Below are positions 1 to 9,185 of a stretch of 64,000 bases of DNA, in pieces. Positions within the stretch are counted from its first letter, which is position 1, and each line of letters starts with the position of its first letter. The position numbers and the translations under genes were made by a program. Origin of the DNA: Collimonas arenae. GTDB lineage: Bacteria; Pseudomonadota; Gammaproteobacteria; Burkholderiales; Burkholderiaceae_D. The stretch covers positions 3,046,620 to 3,110,619 of the forward strand of contig NZ_CP013233.1 in NCBI RefSeq assembly GCF_001584165.1, read 5' to 3'. The notes below the pieces were generated by a model. The model made no database searches. It was given only the letters and a program-made list of their open reading frames with translations, and was not told the origin of the DNA.

Positions 1-1
1 C

Positions 2-616
2 AATGAAATGCTGGCGCAGGACGACATTGCGGCAGACCTGGTCAACAAGATTTGCAGCCGCTCGATCAACACCTTGCTCGATTTGCGCAATCACCTGAGT
101 GCGGACGCTATCCAACAGGCGCTGGATGTCCTTCTCAAGGCCAACAAGATCGAGTTCTATGGTCAAGGTACTTCAGGTATCGTGGCCGCCGATGCGCAGC
201 ATAAATTCTTCCGTTCCGGTGTGCCGACCGTGGCTTACTCAGATCCGCATATCCACAGCATCGCCGCCTCACTGCTACAGCCGGGCGATTGCGTGGTCGC
301 CATTTCCCAACGCGGCGGCAACGCCGCATTGCTGCGCAGCGTGCAGTTGGCCAAGAAAGGCGGTGCCGACATCATCGTGCTCGGCCCGAGCGGCACACCG
401 CTGGCAGAGCTGGCAACGGTGCTGGTACCGATCGATTTGAGTTTCAACATCGACCCTTACACGCCGATCTCGGCGCGCCTGGCACATCTGGTAGTGATCG
501 ATATCCTGGCGGTCGGGCTGGCACTCAAGCGCGGCCCGGAATTCCGCAAGAAGATGCAGAACGCCCAAAAAGCCTTGCAGCAGTTCGATATGCAATTCGA
601 TTCATTCTTTCGTTGA
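2..616 (+). CDS. RpiR/HexR-family transcriptional regulator, 5' end cut by the window edge
   Basis: The reading frame is open to the left edge, so the gene begins outside the window and its N-terminal helix-turn-helix is missing. What remains, about 204 residues, is a linker and a SIS (sugar isomerase) domain, which in this family binds a phosphorylated sugar as effector. The stretch IEFYGQGTSGIVAADAQHKF is the phosphosugar-binding start of the SIS domain, followed by VVAISQRGGN. It is clearly related to the C-terminal half of the glucokinase-RpiR fusion at 5300-7275, so the window carries two such regulators. An epimerase and a sugar kinase follow on the same strand, which suggests control of hexose catabolism. 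The family call is firm. Whether this is the HexR orthologue cannot be settled from the SIS domain alone. Confidence 0.85.
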   Translation, partial: NEMLAQDDIAADLVNKICSRSINTLLDLRNHLSADAIQQALDVLLKANKIEFYGQGTSGIVAADAQHKFFRSGVPTVAYSDPHIHSIAASLLQPGDCVVAISQRGGNAALLRSVQLAKKGGADIIVLGPSGTPLAELATVLVPIDLSFNIDPYTPISARLAHLVVIDILAVGLALKRGPEFRKKMQNAQKALQQFDMQFDSFFR

Positions 617-657
617 CGGTACGCGCTAGCGGCAGCGCCTTGATAAAAAAGACAAAC

Positions 658-1878
658 ATGAGACCAGACAACTCCTCTATCGATTATCGAGATCCCGAAT
701 TTTTGCGCGACCGGATGCGGCGCGACATTGCCTTTTTCCACCCTCGCGCATTCGATCCCGATGGTGGATTTTTCCACTATCTGAACGACGACGGCAGCAT
801 CTATGATGCCGCCAGCCGGCATCTGGTCAACAGCACTCGCATGGTGTTCTGCTACGCCTTGGCTTGGCGCCTCGACGGCAAGGAAGAATATCGTGAAGCG
901 GCGCGGCACGGCTTGCGCTTCCTGCAGCAAAAGCACTGGCAGCCATCCTACGGCGGTTATGCCTGGGTGCTCGAAAACGGCGTAGCGGTTGACCGCACCC
1001 AGCATTGCTACGGCCTGGCGTTCGTACTGCTGGCACATGCCCATGCACTGCGTATCGGCATCAGCGAAGCCGCTGACGGCATCGCCAGCACCTTCGATTT
1101 GATGGAAAAATTGTTCTGGTCGGAACAGGACGGCCTGTATGCCGACGAAGCCACACCGGAAGGCCTCGTCTCGTCGTATCGCGGACAGAACGCCAACATG
1201 CACAGCTGCGAGGCATTGATCGCCGCATTTGAAGCTACCGGCGAGACGCGCTACCTGCACCGCGCCGAACGTCTTGCACGCAACATCACCGTGCGCCAGG
1301 CGGCGCTGGCGACCGGATGGATCTGGGAGCACTATCACGCCGACTGGAGCGTCGACTGGGACTACAACCGCCACGACAGCAGCAACATGTTCCGTCCATG
1401 GGGATTCCAGCCCGGCCACATGACAGAGTGGGCCAAGCTGCTGCTACTGCTGGAGCGTCATGCCCAACATCTGCAGGGAGACGCCGACTGGCTGCTGCCA
1501 CGCGCCTGCGCGCTGTTCGAAGTCACCATCCCGGCAGCCTGGGATCGCGAACACGGCGGCCTGGTGTACGGCCTGGCGCCGGACGGCGGCGTCTGCGACG
1601 GCGACAAATACTTCTGGGTCCAGGCGGAATCGCTGGCGACCTCAGCGCTGCTGGCGCAACGCACCGGCGACCAGCGCTATTGGGACAGCTATCAGGGGCT
1701 ATGGGAATACAGCAGCGCACATCTGATCGACCAAGAGCGTGGCGGCTGGTATCGCATCCTGCATCAGGACAACCGCCGTTACGGGCCGGAAAAGCCGCCG
1801 CATGGCAAGACCGATTTCTACCATCCGATGGGCGCCTATCTGGAATGCCTGGCCGCGGTCGGCAGCCCGCTGCCGTAA
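658..1878 (+). CDS. AGE-family epimerase/isomerase, probably D-mannose isomerase
   Basis: 406 residues, the usual length for the N-acylglucosamine 2-epimerase family, which folds as an (alpha/alpha)6 barrel. Aromatic- and histidine-rich segments typical of the active site are visible: RHLVNSTRMVFCYA near residue 60, a repeated WxxHY-type region around IWEHYHADWSVDWDYN, and the C-terminal FYHPMGAYLE. The start chosen is the ATG at 658; the frame extends far upstream but overlaps the regulator. Members interconvert aldose and ketose sugars (mannose/fructose, as in YihS-like enzymes) or epimerise N-acyl-glucosamine or cellobiose. The next gene is a PfkB sugar kinase, so mannose to fructose to fructose-6-phosphate is the simplest pathway. 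Family is certain; substrate is inferred from context. Confidence 0.85.
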   Translation: MRPDNSSIDYRDPEFLRDRMRRDIAFFHPRAFDPDGGFFHYLNDDGSIYDAASRHLVNSTRMVFCYALAWRLDGKEEYREAARHGLRFLQQKHWQPSYGGYAWVLENGVAVDRTQHCYGLAFVLLAHAHALRIGISEAADGIASTFDLMEKLFWSEQDGLYADEATPEGLVSSYRGQNANMHSCEALIAAFEATGETRYLHRAERLARNITVRQAALATGWIWEHYHADWSVDWDYNRHDSSNMFRPWGFQPGHMTEWAKLLLLLERHAQHLQGDADWLLPRACALFEVTIPAAWDREHGGLVYGLAPDGGVCDGDKYFWVQAESLATSALLAQRTGDQRYWDSYQGLWEYSSAHLIDQERGGWYRILHQDNRRYGPEKPPHGKTDFYHPMGAYLECLAAVGSPLP

Positions 1879-1948
1879 CTAATCGGCCACCCACAGTTGA
1901 AGCAACAACAAGTTTGACGCAAGAAAATCATTGAGCAAGGACGCAGTC

Positions 1949-2904
1949 ATGTCAGCAAGCACACCAATCGACCAAGCCGTTTCATTCCCTCAATTCGTCA
2001 GCGCCGGCGAAGCGCTGACCGACATGATACGAGTCGGCGGCGACCAATGGCTGAGCAAGACCGGCGGCTCAACCTGGAACGTCGCCCGCGCCGCCGCCAG
2101 CCTTGGCGTACCGTCAGCCTTTGCCGGCGCCATCAGCCAGGACTGGTTTGGCGACGAACTGTACAACGCCAGCCGCGATGGCGGACTTGACCTGCGCTTC
2201 CTGCAGCGTGCAGCACGCTCGCCGCTACTGGCCATTGTCTACGAGACCGCACCGCCACAATACAATTTCGTCGGCGACAACAGCGCCGACCTCACCTTCG
2301 ATCCGACCGCCTTGCCGGATGGCTGGCAGCAGACCGCACAATGGGCACACTTCGGCGGCATCAGCCTGACGCGCGCGCCGCTGGCGGAGCGCCTGATCGA
2401 GCTGGCACAGGATCTGCACCGGCGTGGCGTCAAGATCAGCTACGACCCCAATTTCCGCAACGTGATGGACCAACGCTATGACCAGGTGCTGAAAAAGATG
2501 GCGCAACTGGCCGATGTGATCAAGGTATCGGACGAGGATCTGGTTGGTCTGTTTCGCACCGAAGACACCGCTGCAGCACTGGCGACGCTACGCAATTTCA
2601 ATCCGGACGCGACCGTGTTGCTGACCCTCGGCTCCGAAGGTGCGGCAATTCACGCCGGCCAGCGCCAGTGGCAGGTGATGCCGCCGCCGATTGAGATCGT
2701 CGATACGGTCGGCGCCGGCGACGCCGGCATTGCCGGGCTGATTTACTCACTGATCCAGGAAGCGGCTGCTGCACCGCAATCAATTAACTGGGAGCAACAT
2801 TTGCGCTTCTCAGTCGCCTGCGGCTCAGCTGCTTGCCTGAATGCCGGGCCAAACCGCCGCAATTACATCAAGTAAAAATGCTGCTGGAAAAAACTGGAAT
2901 TTGA
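1949..2904 (+). CDS. PfkB-family sugar kinase (fructokinase-like), frameshifted near the 3' end
   Basis: Ribokinase/PfkB-fold kinase that phosphorylates a sugar, probably fructose, with ATP. The N-terminal substrate region (GGSTWNVARAAASLG) and the C-terminal signature DTVGAGDAGIAG with the catalytic Asp are present. ATG 1949 is preferred over the in-frame TTG 1931 because AAGGA lies just upstream of the ATG. As read, the frame stops at 2875 with an atypical tail (AGPNRRNYIK). Adding one G to GGG at 2846-2848 gives a family-like end, NAGAKPPQLHQVKMLLEKTG, stopping at 2902-2904. A single-base loss is therefore likely. It follows the isomerase gene by about 70 bp and probably shares its operon. 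Confidence 0.85.
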
Positions 2905-2964
2905 CGCCAGATTGCGGCAGTGCGCCATGCGATATCAAATAGTATGTAATGTGATATCCAAAAA

Positions 2965-2994
2965 TGTATCTAAATTACTTGTAGTAAAAATACA
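2965..2994. promoter_or_regulatory. Tandem putative HexR/RpiR operators
   Basis: TGTATCTAAATTACT (2965-2979) is directly followed by TGTAGTAAAAATACA (2980-2994). Both have the form TGTA-N7-TACA, the first with one mismatch in its right arm. Length and arms match the HexR operator known in gammaproteobacteria (about TGTAATTAAATTACA). Regulation by either RpiR protein encoded here is inferred. Confidence 0.5.
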
Positions 2995-3126
2995 GATAAA
3001 AAGACCATCAAACTAAAATAAATACAAAAACCGTCCTGTAGCCCTATCTTTGCTAGCAAACCACCTGCCATAACTACTACAAACACGTATAGAAAATCTA
3101 CCAGTGCTGTAAATTAGCAACAGAAA

Positions 3127-3141
3127 TATAGTAAAACTACA
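3127..3141. promoter_or_regulatory. Third putative HexR/RpiR operator before the porin
   Basis: TATAGTAAAACTACA has an 11-bp inner palindrome (TAGT-AAA-ACTA) and one mismatch to TGTA-N7-TACA. Its core TAGTAAAACTA recurs inverted at 8962-8972 upstream of zwf. Confidence 0.4.
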
Positions 3142-3297
3142 CAAATAAAACAAAAAAGTCACAAACAGGTTTACCATCATCAACAACAAAGAAATCGGCA
3201 ATACAACAAGTAATTACGAAAGTCCGGTTCAAGAATTTCGAGCTACCAAAGACTCGGAAAGCAGTGGTCAACGCCACATTTTTACTTAGGAGATGAA

Positions 3298-4397
3298 ATG
3301 AGAAAAACAGTTTTGAAAGCCATGCCGTTGGCAAAACCACTCGCGGTTGCAGCTGTTCTGGCTTGCGCCTTCGCTAGCCAAGCCCAAGCGCAAACCAACG
3401 TGACCATCTATGGTCGCGTTGACGCCGGCATCAACTACCAAAGCAATCAAAACGGCGGCAAAGACGCAAACGGCAACACCATTCGTGGCGGCCAATGGGG
3501 CGTCGGCGGCAATGAATGGGGCACCAGCATGTTCGGTATCAAGGGTACCGAAGATCTGGGCGGCGGTTTGAAAGCAATTTTCACTTTGGAAAACGGTTTT
3601 GACGCCAGCAATGGCCGCGTCAATGGCGGTTCAGGCTTGTGGACTCGTCGTTCGTGGGTTGGTCTGACCGGCGGTTTCGGTACGATCAAGGCTGGTCGCG
3701 ACCTGACTCTGCCAAGCGATATCGTCTGGAGCCTGGATCCAACCGGCCAACAGGCACTGGGTTCGGCAACATTGGTTAACGGACGCAACTGGCCACAAAC
3801 CAGCAATCAAGTCCAATACATCACACCTAACATGGGCGGCTTTGTAGCCCAAGGCGCATACGGCGCCGGCGAACAAGCCGGCTCGGCCAAGAAAGGCAAC
3901 AGCGGCGGTCTGGCACTGGCTTTCATCCAGCCGAACTATGAATTGCGTGCGATGTATGACGTTGCAAACGATCCAGCAAACGGCCAGTACGACTCGCTGT
4001 GGCAATACTCGAAGGAGTTGACAGTCGGCGGTACAGCCACTTTCAACAACCTGAAACTGTTTGCTGCTTACCAGAACCTGTCGGCGCCAGCAGTCCTGAC
4101 CGGCCGGACAAGGCAAACCACTTCTGGCTCGGCGCGAACTACCAGCTGACACCAGCCCTGACACTGATCGGCGCGGCATATCACGTCAAACTGAATCATG
4201 ACAGCGGCAGCGCCAACCTGTTCATGGTCGGCTCCAACTACAGTCTGTCGAAGCGCACTCTGCTGTACGTCAGCGTCGGTACGCTGCGTAACGGTTCGCA
4301 AACCGACTTCCAAGTTGAAACCGGCGGCCCTAACGGCAACGGTCTGACTGGACAGAACCAAACTGCGTTCTACACTGGTATCAGCCACTCGTTCTAA
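3298..4397 (+). CDS. Gram-negative porin (trimeric, OmpC-like betaproteobacterial type), frameshifted
   Basis: Outer-membrane beta-barrel channel for small hydrophilic solutes. It begins with a Sec signal peptide (cleavage after SQAQA, about residue 31), then QTNVTIYGRVDAGINYQ, the standard first strand of this family. It ends with GISHSF, the terminal aromatic residue that the barrel assembly machinery recognises. The frame breaks around 4098-4100. The upstream frame runs to a stop at 4149 and the downstream frame resumes with PDRPDKANHFWLGANYQL, so one base is missing. The HexR-like sites upstream and the sugar genes around it suggest a sugar-regulated porin, but channel selectivity cannot be read from sequence. 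Confidence 0.9.
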
Positions 4398-4439
4398 AGA
4401 TAGCAAGCACTGATGGGCGCGCCGCTTGAGCTCGGCGCG

Positions 4440-4552
4440 TCAGTCGGTCTTGTTAAGTACTATGTTGTGCTTGCTGCGTGAGTGGCATTAGTGAGAGACG
4501 TCCCTGGGTAACTCCCAGATTTTGCCCATTCGCGTGCGAATGGGCATTTTTT
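4440..4552 (+). other. Gene-free stretch ending in a strong terminator (possible small RNA)
   Basis: After the porin stop and a weak stem (CGCGCCG/CGGCGCG at 4418-4439) lies about 85 bp of non-coding sequence, followed by a canonical terminator at 4524-4552. Either the porin transcript ends here or a short RNA is made from within. No promoter is convincing. Confidence 0.25.
4524..4552 (+). terminator. Rho-independent terminator
   Basis: GCCCATTCG and CGAATGGGC form a 9-bp perfect stem with a CGTG loop, followed by ATTTTTT. Confidence 0.8.
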
Positions 4553-4678
4553 ATGGCGCGCCGTTTGCAATCACACCCCGCAATCGCGCATATCCCAGAC
4601 GAACGCTGGCGAACAACGTTGTTTTTGCTGTACCCCTGTGACAGAATCGCAGGATTCAAACCCATACCGGCTGAAAAA

Positions 4679-5206
4679 ATGGTCCGACTTTCTTCCCAAG
4701 AACGATTTTCCCGGCCAGCGGTCTGGCTTCACTGGGCCATTTTCCTGCTGGTTGCCTTGGCCTACCTGGCGATCGAGATACGCGGCCCCAAGGGGAGCGA
4801 ATCACGTGCATTCTGGTCTGCCACCCACTTCTGGGCCGGCTTTGGCGTACTGATACTATCCGTCGTGCGCGTCGCGTGGCGTAGCTACCAAACCCCGCCG
4901 CCGCCTGAACCTGACCTGCCGTTCCTGCAGTTTCTCTCGAAGGCCGCGCATCTACTGCTCTACATCTTCATCATCGCGCAACCGATACTCGGCATCCTGA
5001 CAATCAACTTCGGCGGACATCCAGTCACTTTGGCCGGACTGGGGTCGTTCACCATCGTCGGCCCCGATCATGATCTAAGTAAACTCATGAAGCAAATCCA
5101 CGAAACGCTGGGCAATATCTTCTATTGGGTGATCGGCCTGCACGCGCTGGCCGCACTCTGGCATCACTTCGTCAAGCGCGACAATACCTTGCGCCGGATG
5201 TTCTGA
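4679..5206 (+). CDS. cybB: Cytochrome b561 family protein
   Basis: 175 residues, the usual size for bacterial di-haem cytochrome b561, an inner-membrane electron carrier that oxidises quinol. Four hydrophobic segments are visible. Candidate haem-ligand histidines sit in or near membrane segments: LHWAIF near residue 16, THFWAGF, HLLLYIF, and the pair in YWVIGLHALAALWHHF near the end. ATG 4679 is chosen because the protein then begins MVRLSSQERFSRPAVWLHW, as in the family; the open frame continues upstream without family similarity. It lies between the porin terminator and a bidirectional terminator, so it is probably monocistronic and unrelated to the sugar genes. Confidence 0.85.
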   Translation: MVRLSSQERFSRPAVWLHWAIFLLVALAYLAIEIRGPKGSESRAFWSATHFWAGFGVLILSVVRVAWRSYQTPPPPEPDLPFLQFLSKAAHLLLYIFIIAQPILGILTINFGGHPVTLAGLGSFTIVGPDHDLSKLMKQIHETLGNIFYWVIGLHALAALWHHFVKRDNTLRRMF

Positions 5207-5239
5207 TTGCATCGCCGATACGGGCAGGATTGAAATGAG

Positions 5240-5267
5240 AAAGGGCGCCAAAGCGCCCTTTCCGTTT
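5240..5267. terminator. Bidirectional terminator between cybB and the glk fusion
   Basis: AAAGGGCGC and GCGCCCTTT form a 9-bp perfect stem with a CAAA loop, followed by CCGTTTT. It sits between two convergent genes. Confidence 0.75.
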
Positions 5268-5299
5268 TAACGGCCTAAACCTAAATGGCCAAAAACCGC

Positions 5300-7275
5300 C
5301 TACTTGATATGCGAAATCACATTCGGCGACAAAGTCACCTCATGATCGCCATGCGCCGAGCGCTCCGCCTTGCTGCCGTCTTCAGCCGTGATCTTGTCAC
5401 TGGCCGACTCACCGTGCAACGAAGCGATGTGGGTCAGGATGCCGCGTTTCGCCTGGCGCTGCAATTCCGCAAACGGGCTGGAGCGGTTGAGTGAAACCCC
5501 CACCGCCAGCACGTCAATCAACAGCAGCAACAGAATTCGCGACACCATCGGGATGTGCATCATGCTGCTTTCGTCGTGCTCGACCGCCAGCGTGTAGTGA
5601 GCGCGCTTGGCCAACTGCGAATTACTCGGCGCCAGTGCAATGATGGTGGCGCCGGAATGGACCGCCACCTCAACCGCAGGCGCCAGATGGCGCAAGCGCC
5701 CGGAATTCGAGATGACCACCACGACGTCGCTGCTCTTCAGCATGGCAGCGGATACTTCCTGCAGTTGCGGATCGGTATAGGCTGATGAAGGAATGCCTAG
5801 CCGGAAGAATTTTGCTGCGCATCTTCCGCCACCAGGCCGCAACTGCCGAAACCGTAGAACTCGATGCGGCTGGCCTGGCTCAATACCTCGATCACGCGCG
5901 ACAACGTATCGGCATTGAGGTTGTCGCGCACTTCCATCATCGCCGATATGGTGTTGTCAACGACCTTGACGCCGACATCCAACGACGAATCGCCAACGTG
6001 TACCTGACTGTGGGTTACCGGCACGGTGCCGGTAACACCGGAAGCCAGCTTCAATTTAAAATCGGCCAAACCCTGGCATCCCATGGTGCGGCAGAAACGA
6101 ATCACCGTCGGCTGACTGACGTCGGCACGCCGCGCGATCTCCGAAATCGGTTCGCTCATTACGACGCGCGGATGTGCGAGGATCAAGCTGGCAACCTTTT
6201 GCTCGGCCGGTGAAAACTGATCGCGCGCCTTGCGAATTCTTTCCAGGATAGGCACCGCATTGCCGCCACCAAGATGCTCGGAGAGAATCGCCGCGACACC
6301 AACAAAGGCCGGATACGGCGCGGTGATCACGAAGGTCGGAATTTTGGCAAGATAGCTGCCGAAACGCCCCTTGCTCTCAAAACGGGCGCGGAATGGCGAC
6401 CGGGCAAAATACTCGCCCAGGCGAGGCACAACGCCGCCGCCGATGTACAAACCGCCCAGCGTTCCCAGCGTGACCGCGACATCGGCTGCGACCGTTCCCA
6501 GCATCGCGCAAAAACACTCAACCACTTCCATGCACAAAGGATCATCGCCCTGCATGGCGCGTTCGACGATTTGCGCGGTGTGCAACGGCTCCGGCTTGGC
6601 AATTCCCTTCAGATCGGCCAAGGCCTGATAAATCATTTCGATACCGGGACCGGACACCAGACGCTCCGCCGACACATGTGAATAGGTGCGCCAGCAAAAA
6701 GCCAGCACCGCCGCTTCGCGCGCATCACCCGGAGCAAAAGTGACGTGACCGCCTTCGCTGCCCAACGCAATCCAGCGTCCTTCAGTAGGAATCAAGCCGC
6801 CGACGCCGAGACCCGTGCCGGCGCCGACCAGGCCGATCACGCTCCCGCTGAGCGCCCTACCGCCACCGACCTGAACGCAATGCGATTGCTCCAGATGCGG
6901 CAATGACATAGACAGAGCCGTAAAGTCGTTGACCACCAGCAAGGTATCCAGATTCAGGCGTCGCCGGGTTGTCTCAATCGAAAATTCCCAATGGTGATTG
7001 GTCATCTTGATATCGTCGCCCTGCACCGGATTGGCAATCGCAATCGCGGCGTGGCGCACCGGCGGACGGCCGCTGGCGGTCAGGTAGGCTTCGACCGCCA
7101 GCGCGAATTCGGCATAATCGGCGCAGCGCAAGGTCTGGATCGTATCGATCTGTCCCGGTGCGCGTTCCAGCGCAAAACGGGCATTGGTGCCGCCTACGTC
7201 TGCGAGCAGGCGCGGACCATCCAGATAGCTAGTTGCTGAATTCTCACTAGCGTTCATGATCGTGGATGAAGACAT
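5300..7275 (-). CDS. glk: Bifunctional glucokinase / RpiR-HexR regulator fusion, frameshifted
   Basis: About 658 residues. Residues 1-345 are glucokinase, converting glucose to glucose-6-phosphate: [14 protein letters not shown] (phosphate loop), [13 protein letters not shown] (catalytic Asp) and [10 protein letters not shown] (glucose-binding Glu/His). From about 350 an RpiR helix-turn-helix follows ([18 protein letters not shown]), then a SIS domain ([17 protein letters not shown]). The frame breaks in the A-run at about 5808-5811. One added base joins AEDAQ to [16 protein letters not shown] and the frame then reaches the stop at 5300. This fusion is a known Burkholderiales arrangement and would let one protein both make and sense hexose phosphate. 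It lies 96 bp downstream of zwf on the same strand, so cotranscription is likely. No separate pgl lies between them. Confidence 0.92.
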
Positions 7276-7371
7276 GGTGTAAAACTTTCACTTGAATACA
7301 GTTAGTAGGATAGGCTCCGGCGATTGACCTGGCCATGCCTTGCTTCTCAAAAATCTCAAATACCGGACTGC

Positions 7372-8846
7372 TCAGCGGTCTTCCGGCCATTGCGCTCCGG
7401 CCCGCTCCATCATCGCAAACGATGCGGTCGGCCCCCAGCTTCCTGCCATATAAGGTTTCGGCGGCGTCGACGTCGCCTGCAGTGGCGCAATAGCGGCTCG
7501 ACCCAGCGCCAAGCAGCCTCTTGTTCGTCACGCCGGACAAATAACGACAAATTGCCGCGTATCGCATCCAGCAGCAGGCGTTCATAGGCCTCCGCCCGAC
7601 GCTGCTTGAAGGCCTGGTCAAACGCCAGGTCAAGCGCAACCGGTTGCACCGTCATGCCGTCGCCGGGCTGCTTGGCCAGGCAATGCAATTGGATCGATTC
7701 ATCCGGCTGCAAACGGATCACCAGGCGATTGCTGCTGCTTCCCGACTGACCGAACGGCATCGGCAGAATGGCGTGAGGAATCGGCCGAAAAGTGATCACG
7801 ATTTCGGCGGTACGCTGCGCCAGACGCTTGCCAGTGCGCAAGAAAAATGGCACGCCGGCCCAGCGCCAGTTGTTGATCTCGGCATGCAGCGCGACAAAGG
7901 TCTCGGTCTGCGACTGCTCGGAAACGCCGGCTTCCTGGCGGTAGGCGACAACCGACTTGCCGTCGACGGCGCCCGACACATACTGGCCGCGCACCGCCCT
8001 GAGCTCCATGTCTTCGGCCGAAAACGGCTTCAGCGCGCGCAGCACGCGCAATTTCTCGTCGCGCACGGCATTCGCATCCAGCGAAGTCGGCGGCTCCATG
8101 GCCACCATGCACAGCAATTGCAGCAGATGGTTCTGCACCATGTCGCGCATGGCGCCGGTGCCATCGTAGAATTCGCCGCGCCCCTCGACGCCAATCTGCT
8201 CGGCAATCGTAAGTTGCACATGCGCCACCGATTCGCGCCGCCAGAGCGGCTCAAACAACGAATTGGCAAAGCGCAAGGCCAGCAGGTTCTGCACAGCTTC
8301 CTTGCCGAGATAATGGTCGATGCGATAAATCTGGTCTTCGGCAAATACGCGCGCCACCGCATCGTTGATCGCATGCGAAGACAGCAGATCATGGCCGAGC
8401 GGTTTCTCCAGCACTACGCGCGCCTGTGACAAATCGATGTTGCTTGCGGCAAGATTGGCGCAAATCGGCTCGAATAACGAAGGCGAGGTCGCCAGGTAAA
8501 ACACCGAGACCGCCTTGCTGGCCGCCAGTGCACTGGCCAAAGCCTGATAGCCGGCGGCATCAAGCAGATCCATCGGCAAATAATTGATGCGCGCCAGGAA
8601 GCTTTGCCAGAGCGCTTCGTCCGCCTGGCCCACAATTCCGCCCTTGACATAGTGAATAGCACTTTTGCTGACCCAGGCCAGGTAATCATCGCGGCTGAAA
8701 TCCTGTTTGGCGACGCAAATGATCCGGCCGTCCTGATGCAGTTTCCCTTCACGATGCGCAACAAACAACGCAGGAAGAATCTTCCGCATCGACAAGTCGC
8801 CGGTTGCGCCAAACAACGTAAAGGTGAAAGGAATATGTGGAGGCAT
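7372..8846 (-). CDS. zwf: Glucose-6-phosphate 1-dehydrogenase, frameshifted at the C-terminus
   Basis: Oxidises glucose-6-phosphate to 6-phosphogluconolactone with NAD(P)+, the entry to the Entner-Doudoroff and oxidative pentose phosphate pathways. The N-terminus FTFTLFGATGDLSMRK is the coenzyme-binding motif and IDHYLGKE is the substrate/catalytic signature. As read, the frame runs past 7483 into an Arg-rich nonsense tail. One G added at about 7482 (TGC to TGGC) restores WQATSTPPKPYMAGSWGP and an end in AQWPEDR with the stop at 7372-7374, about 491 residues, the family length. ATG 8846 is chosen for MPPHIPFTFTLFG; the frame extends upstream through AT-rich promoter sequence. A perfect HexR-like palindrome lies 43 bp upstream. 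Confidence 0.93.
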
Positions 8847-8888
8847 CAAAATTTTGTAATAAATAAAAAACTTATATTGCAATATTAA

Positions 8889-8903
8889 TGTAGCATTACT
8901 ACA
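8889..8903. promoter_or_regulatory. Putative HexR operator, perfect palindrome
   Basis: TGTAGCATTACTACA has perfect TGTAG/CTACA arms and the exact TGTA-N7-TACA layout of HexR sites. It sits 43 bp upstream of the zwf start, where a bound repressor would cover the promoter. Confidence 0.6.
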
Positions 8904-8960
8904 ATTACAAGCGGCGAAGGGATCAAAACCTTCATATTTACAGTGAAATCCAAGATAACA

Positions 8961-8975
8961 TGTAGTTTTACTAGT
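8961..8975. promoter_or_regulatory. Second, degenerate HexR-like site
   Basis: TGTAGTTTTACTAGT has a perfect left arm and a weak right arm (TAGT instead of TACA). It contains the inverse of the core found at 3129-3139 before the porin. Confidence 0.35.
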
Positions 8976-9185
8976 TTTCACATGATACACAGGAGCGATG
9001 GGGGACGTGCGTCGCTTAGCAATTTCCCTCGGCTACGGTGCAATAACAGTTGCAACAGCATCGCAGCGGGTTTGAAAGCTGAAGTAGGAAGGTAGAAGTC
9101 CGGCAGGCCGGCAAATGCATCATGTTGCCGGCCACCATCAAGAAGCGTTTTCATCACAGGCAATTTCTCAACACAGGAGACAAGA

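Larger units (their letters stand above)
2905..3297. promoter_or_regulatory. AT-rich upstream region of the porin gene
   Basis: 393 bp with no credible gene and much lower GC than its surroundings. It holds two abutting 15-bp palindromic sites (2965-2994), a third related site (3127-3141), and the porin ribosome binding site AGGAG just before 3298. A strongly regulated porin promoter is the simplest reading. Confidence 0.6.
8847..9185. promoter_or_regulatory. Divergent promoter region between zwf and gtsA
   Basis: 339 bp without a gene. The zwf-proximal third is AT-rich and holds two HexR-like sites (8889-8903 and 8961-8975). The gtsA-proximal part is ordinary in composition and ends with the ribosome binding site AGGAGA before 9186. 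Shared control of glucose uptake and oxidation is likely. Confidence 0.6.

Noticed and set aside
457..1419. 320-codon open frame antisense to the epimerase gene
   Set aside because: It has no family-like sequence, lies fully opposite a well-supported gene, and such long antisense frames are common in GC-rich DNA.
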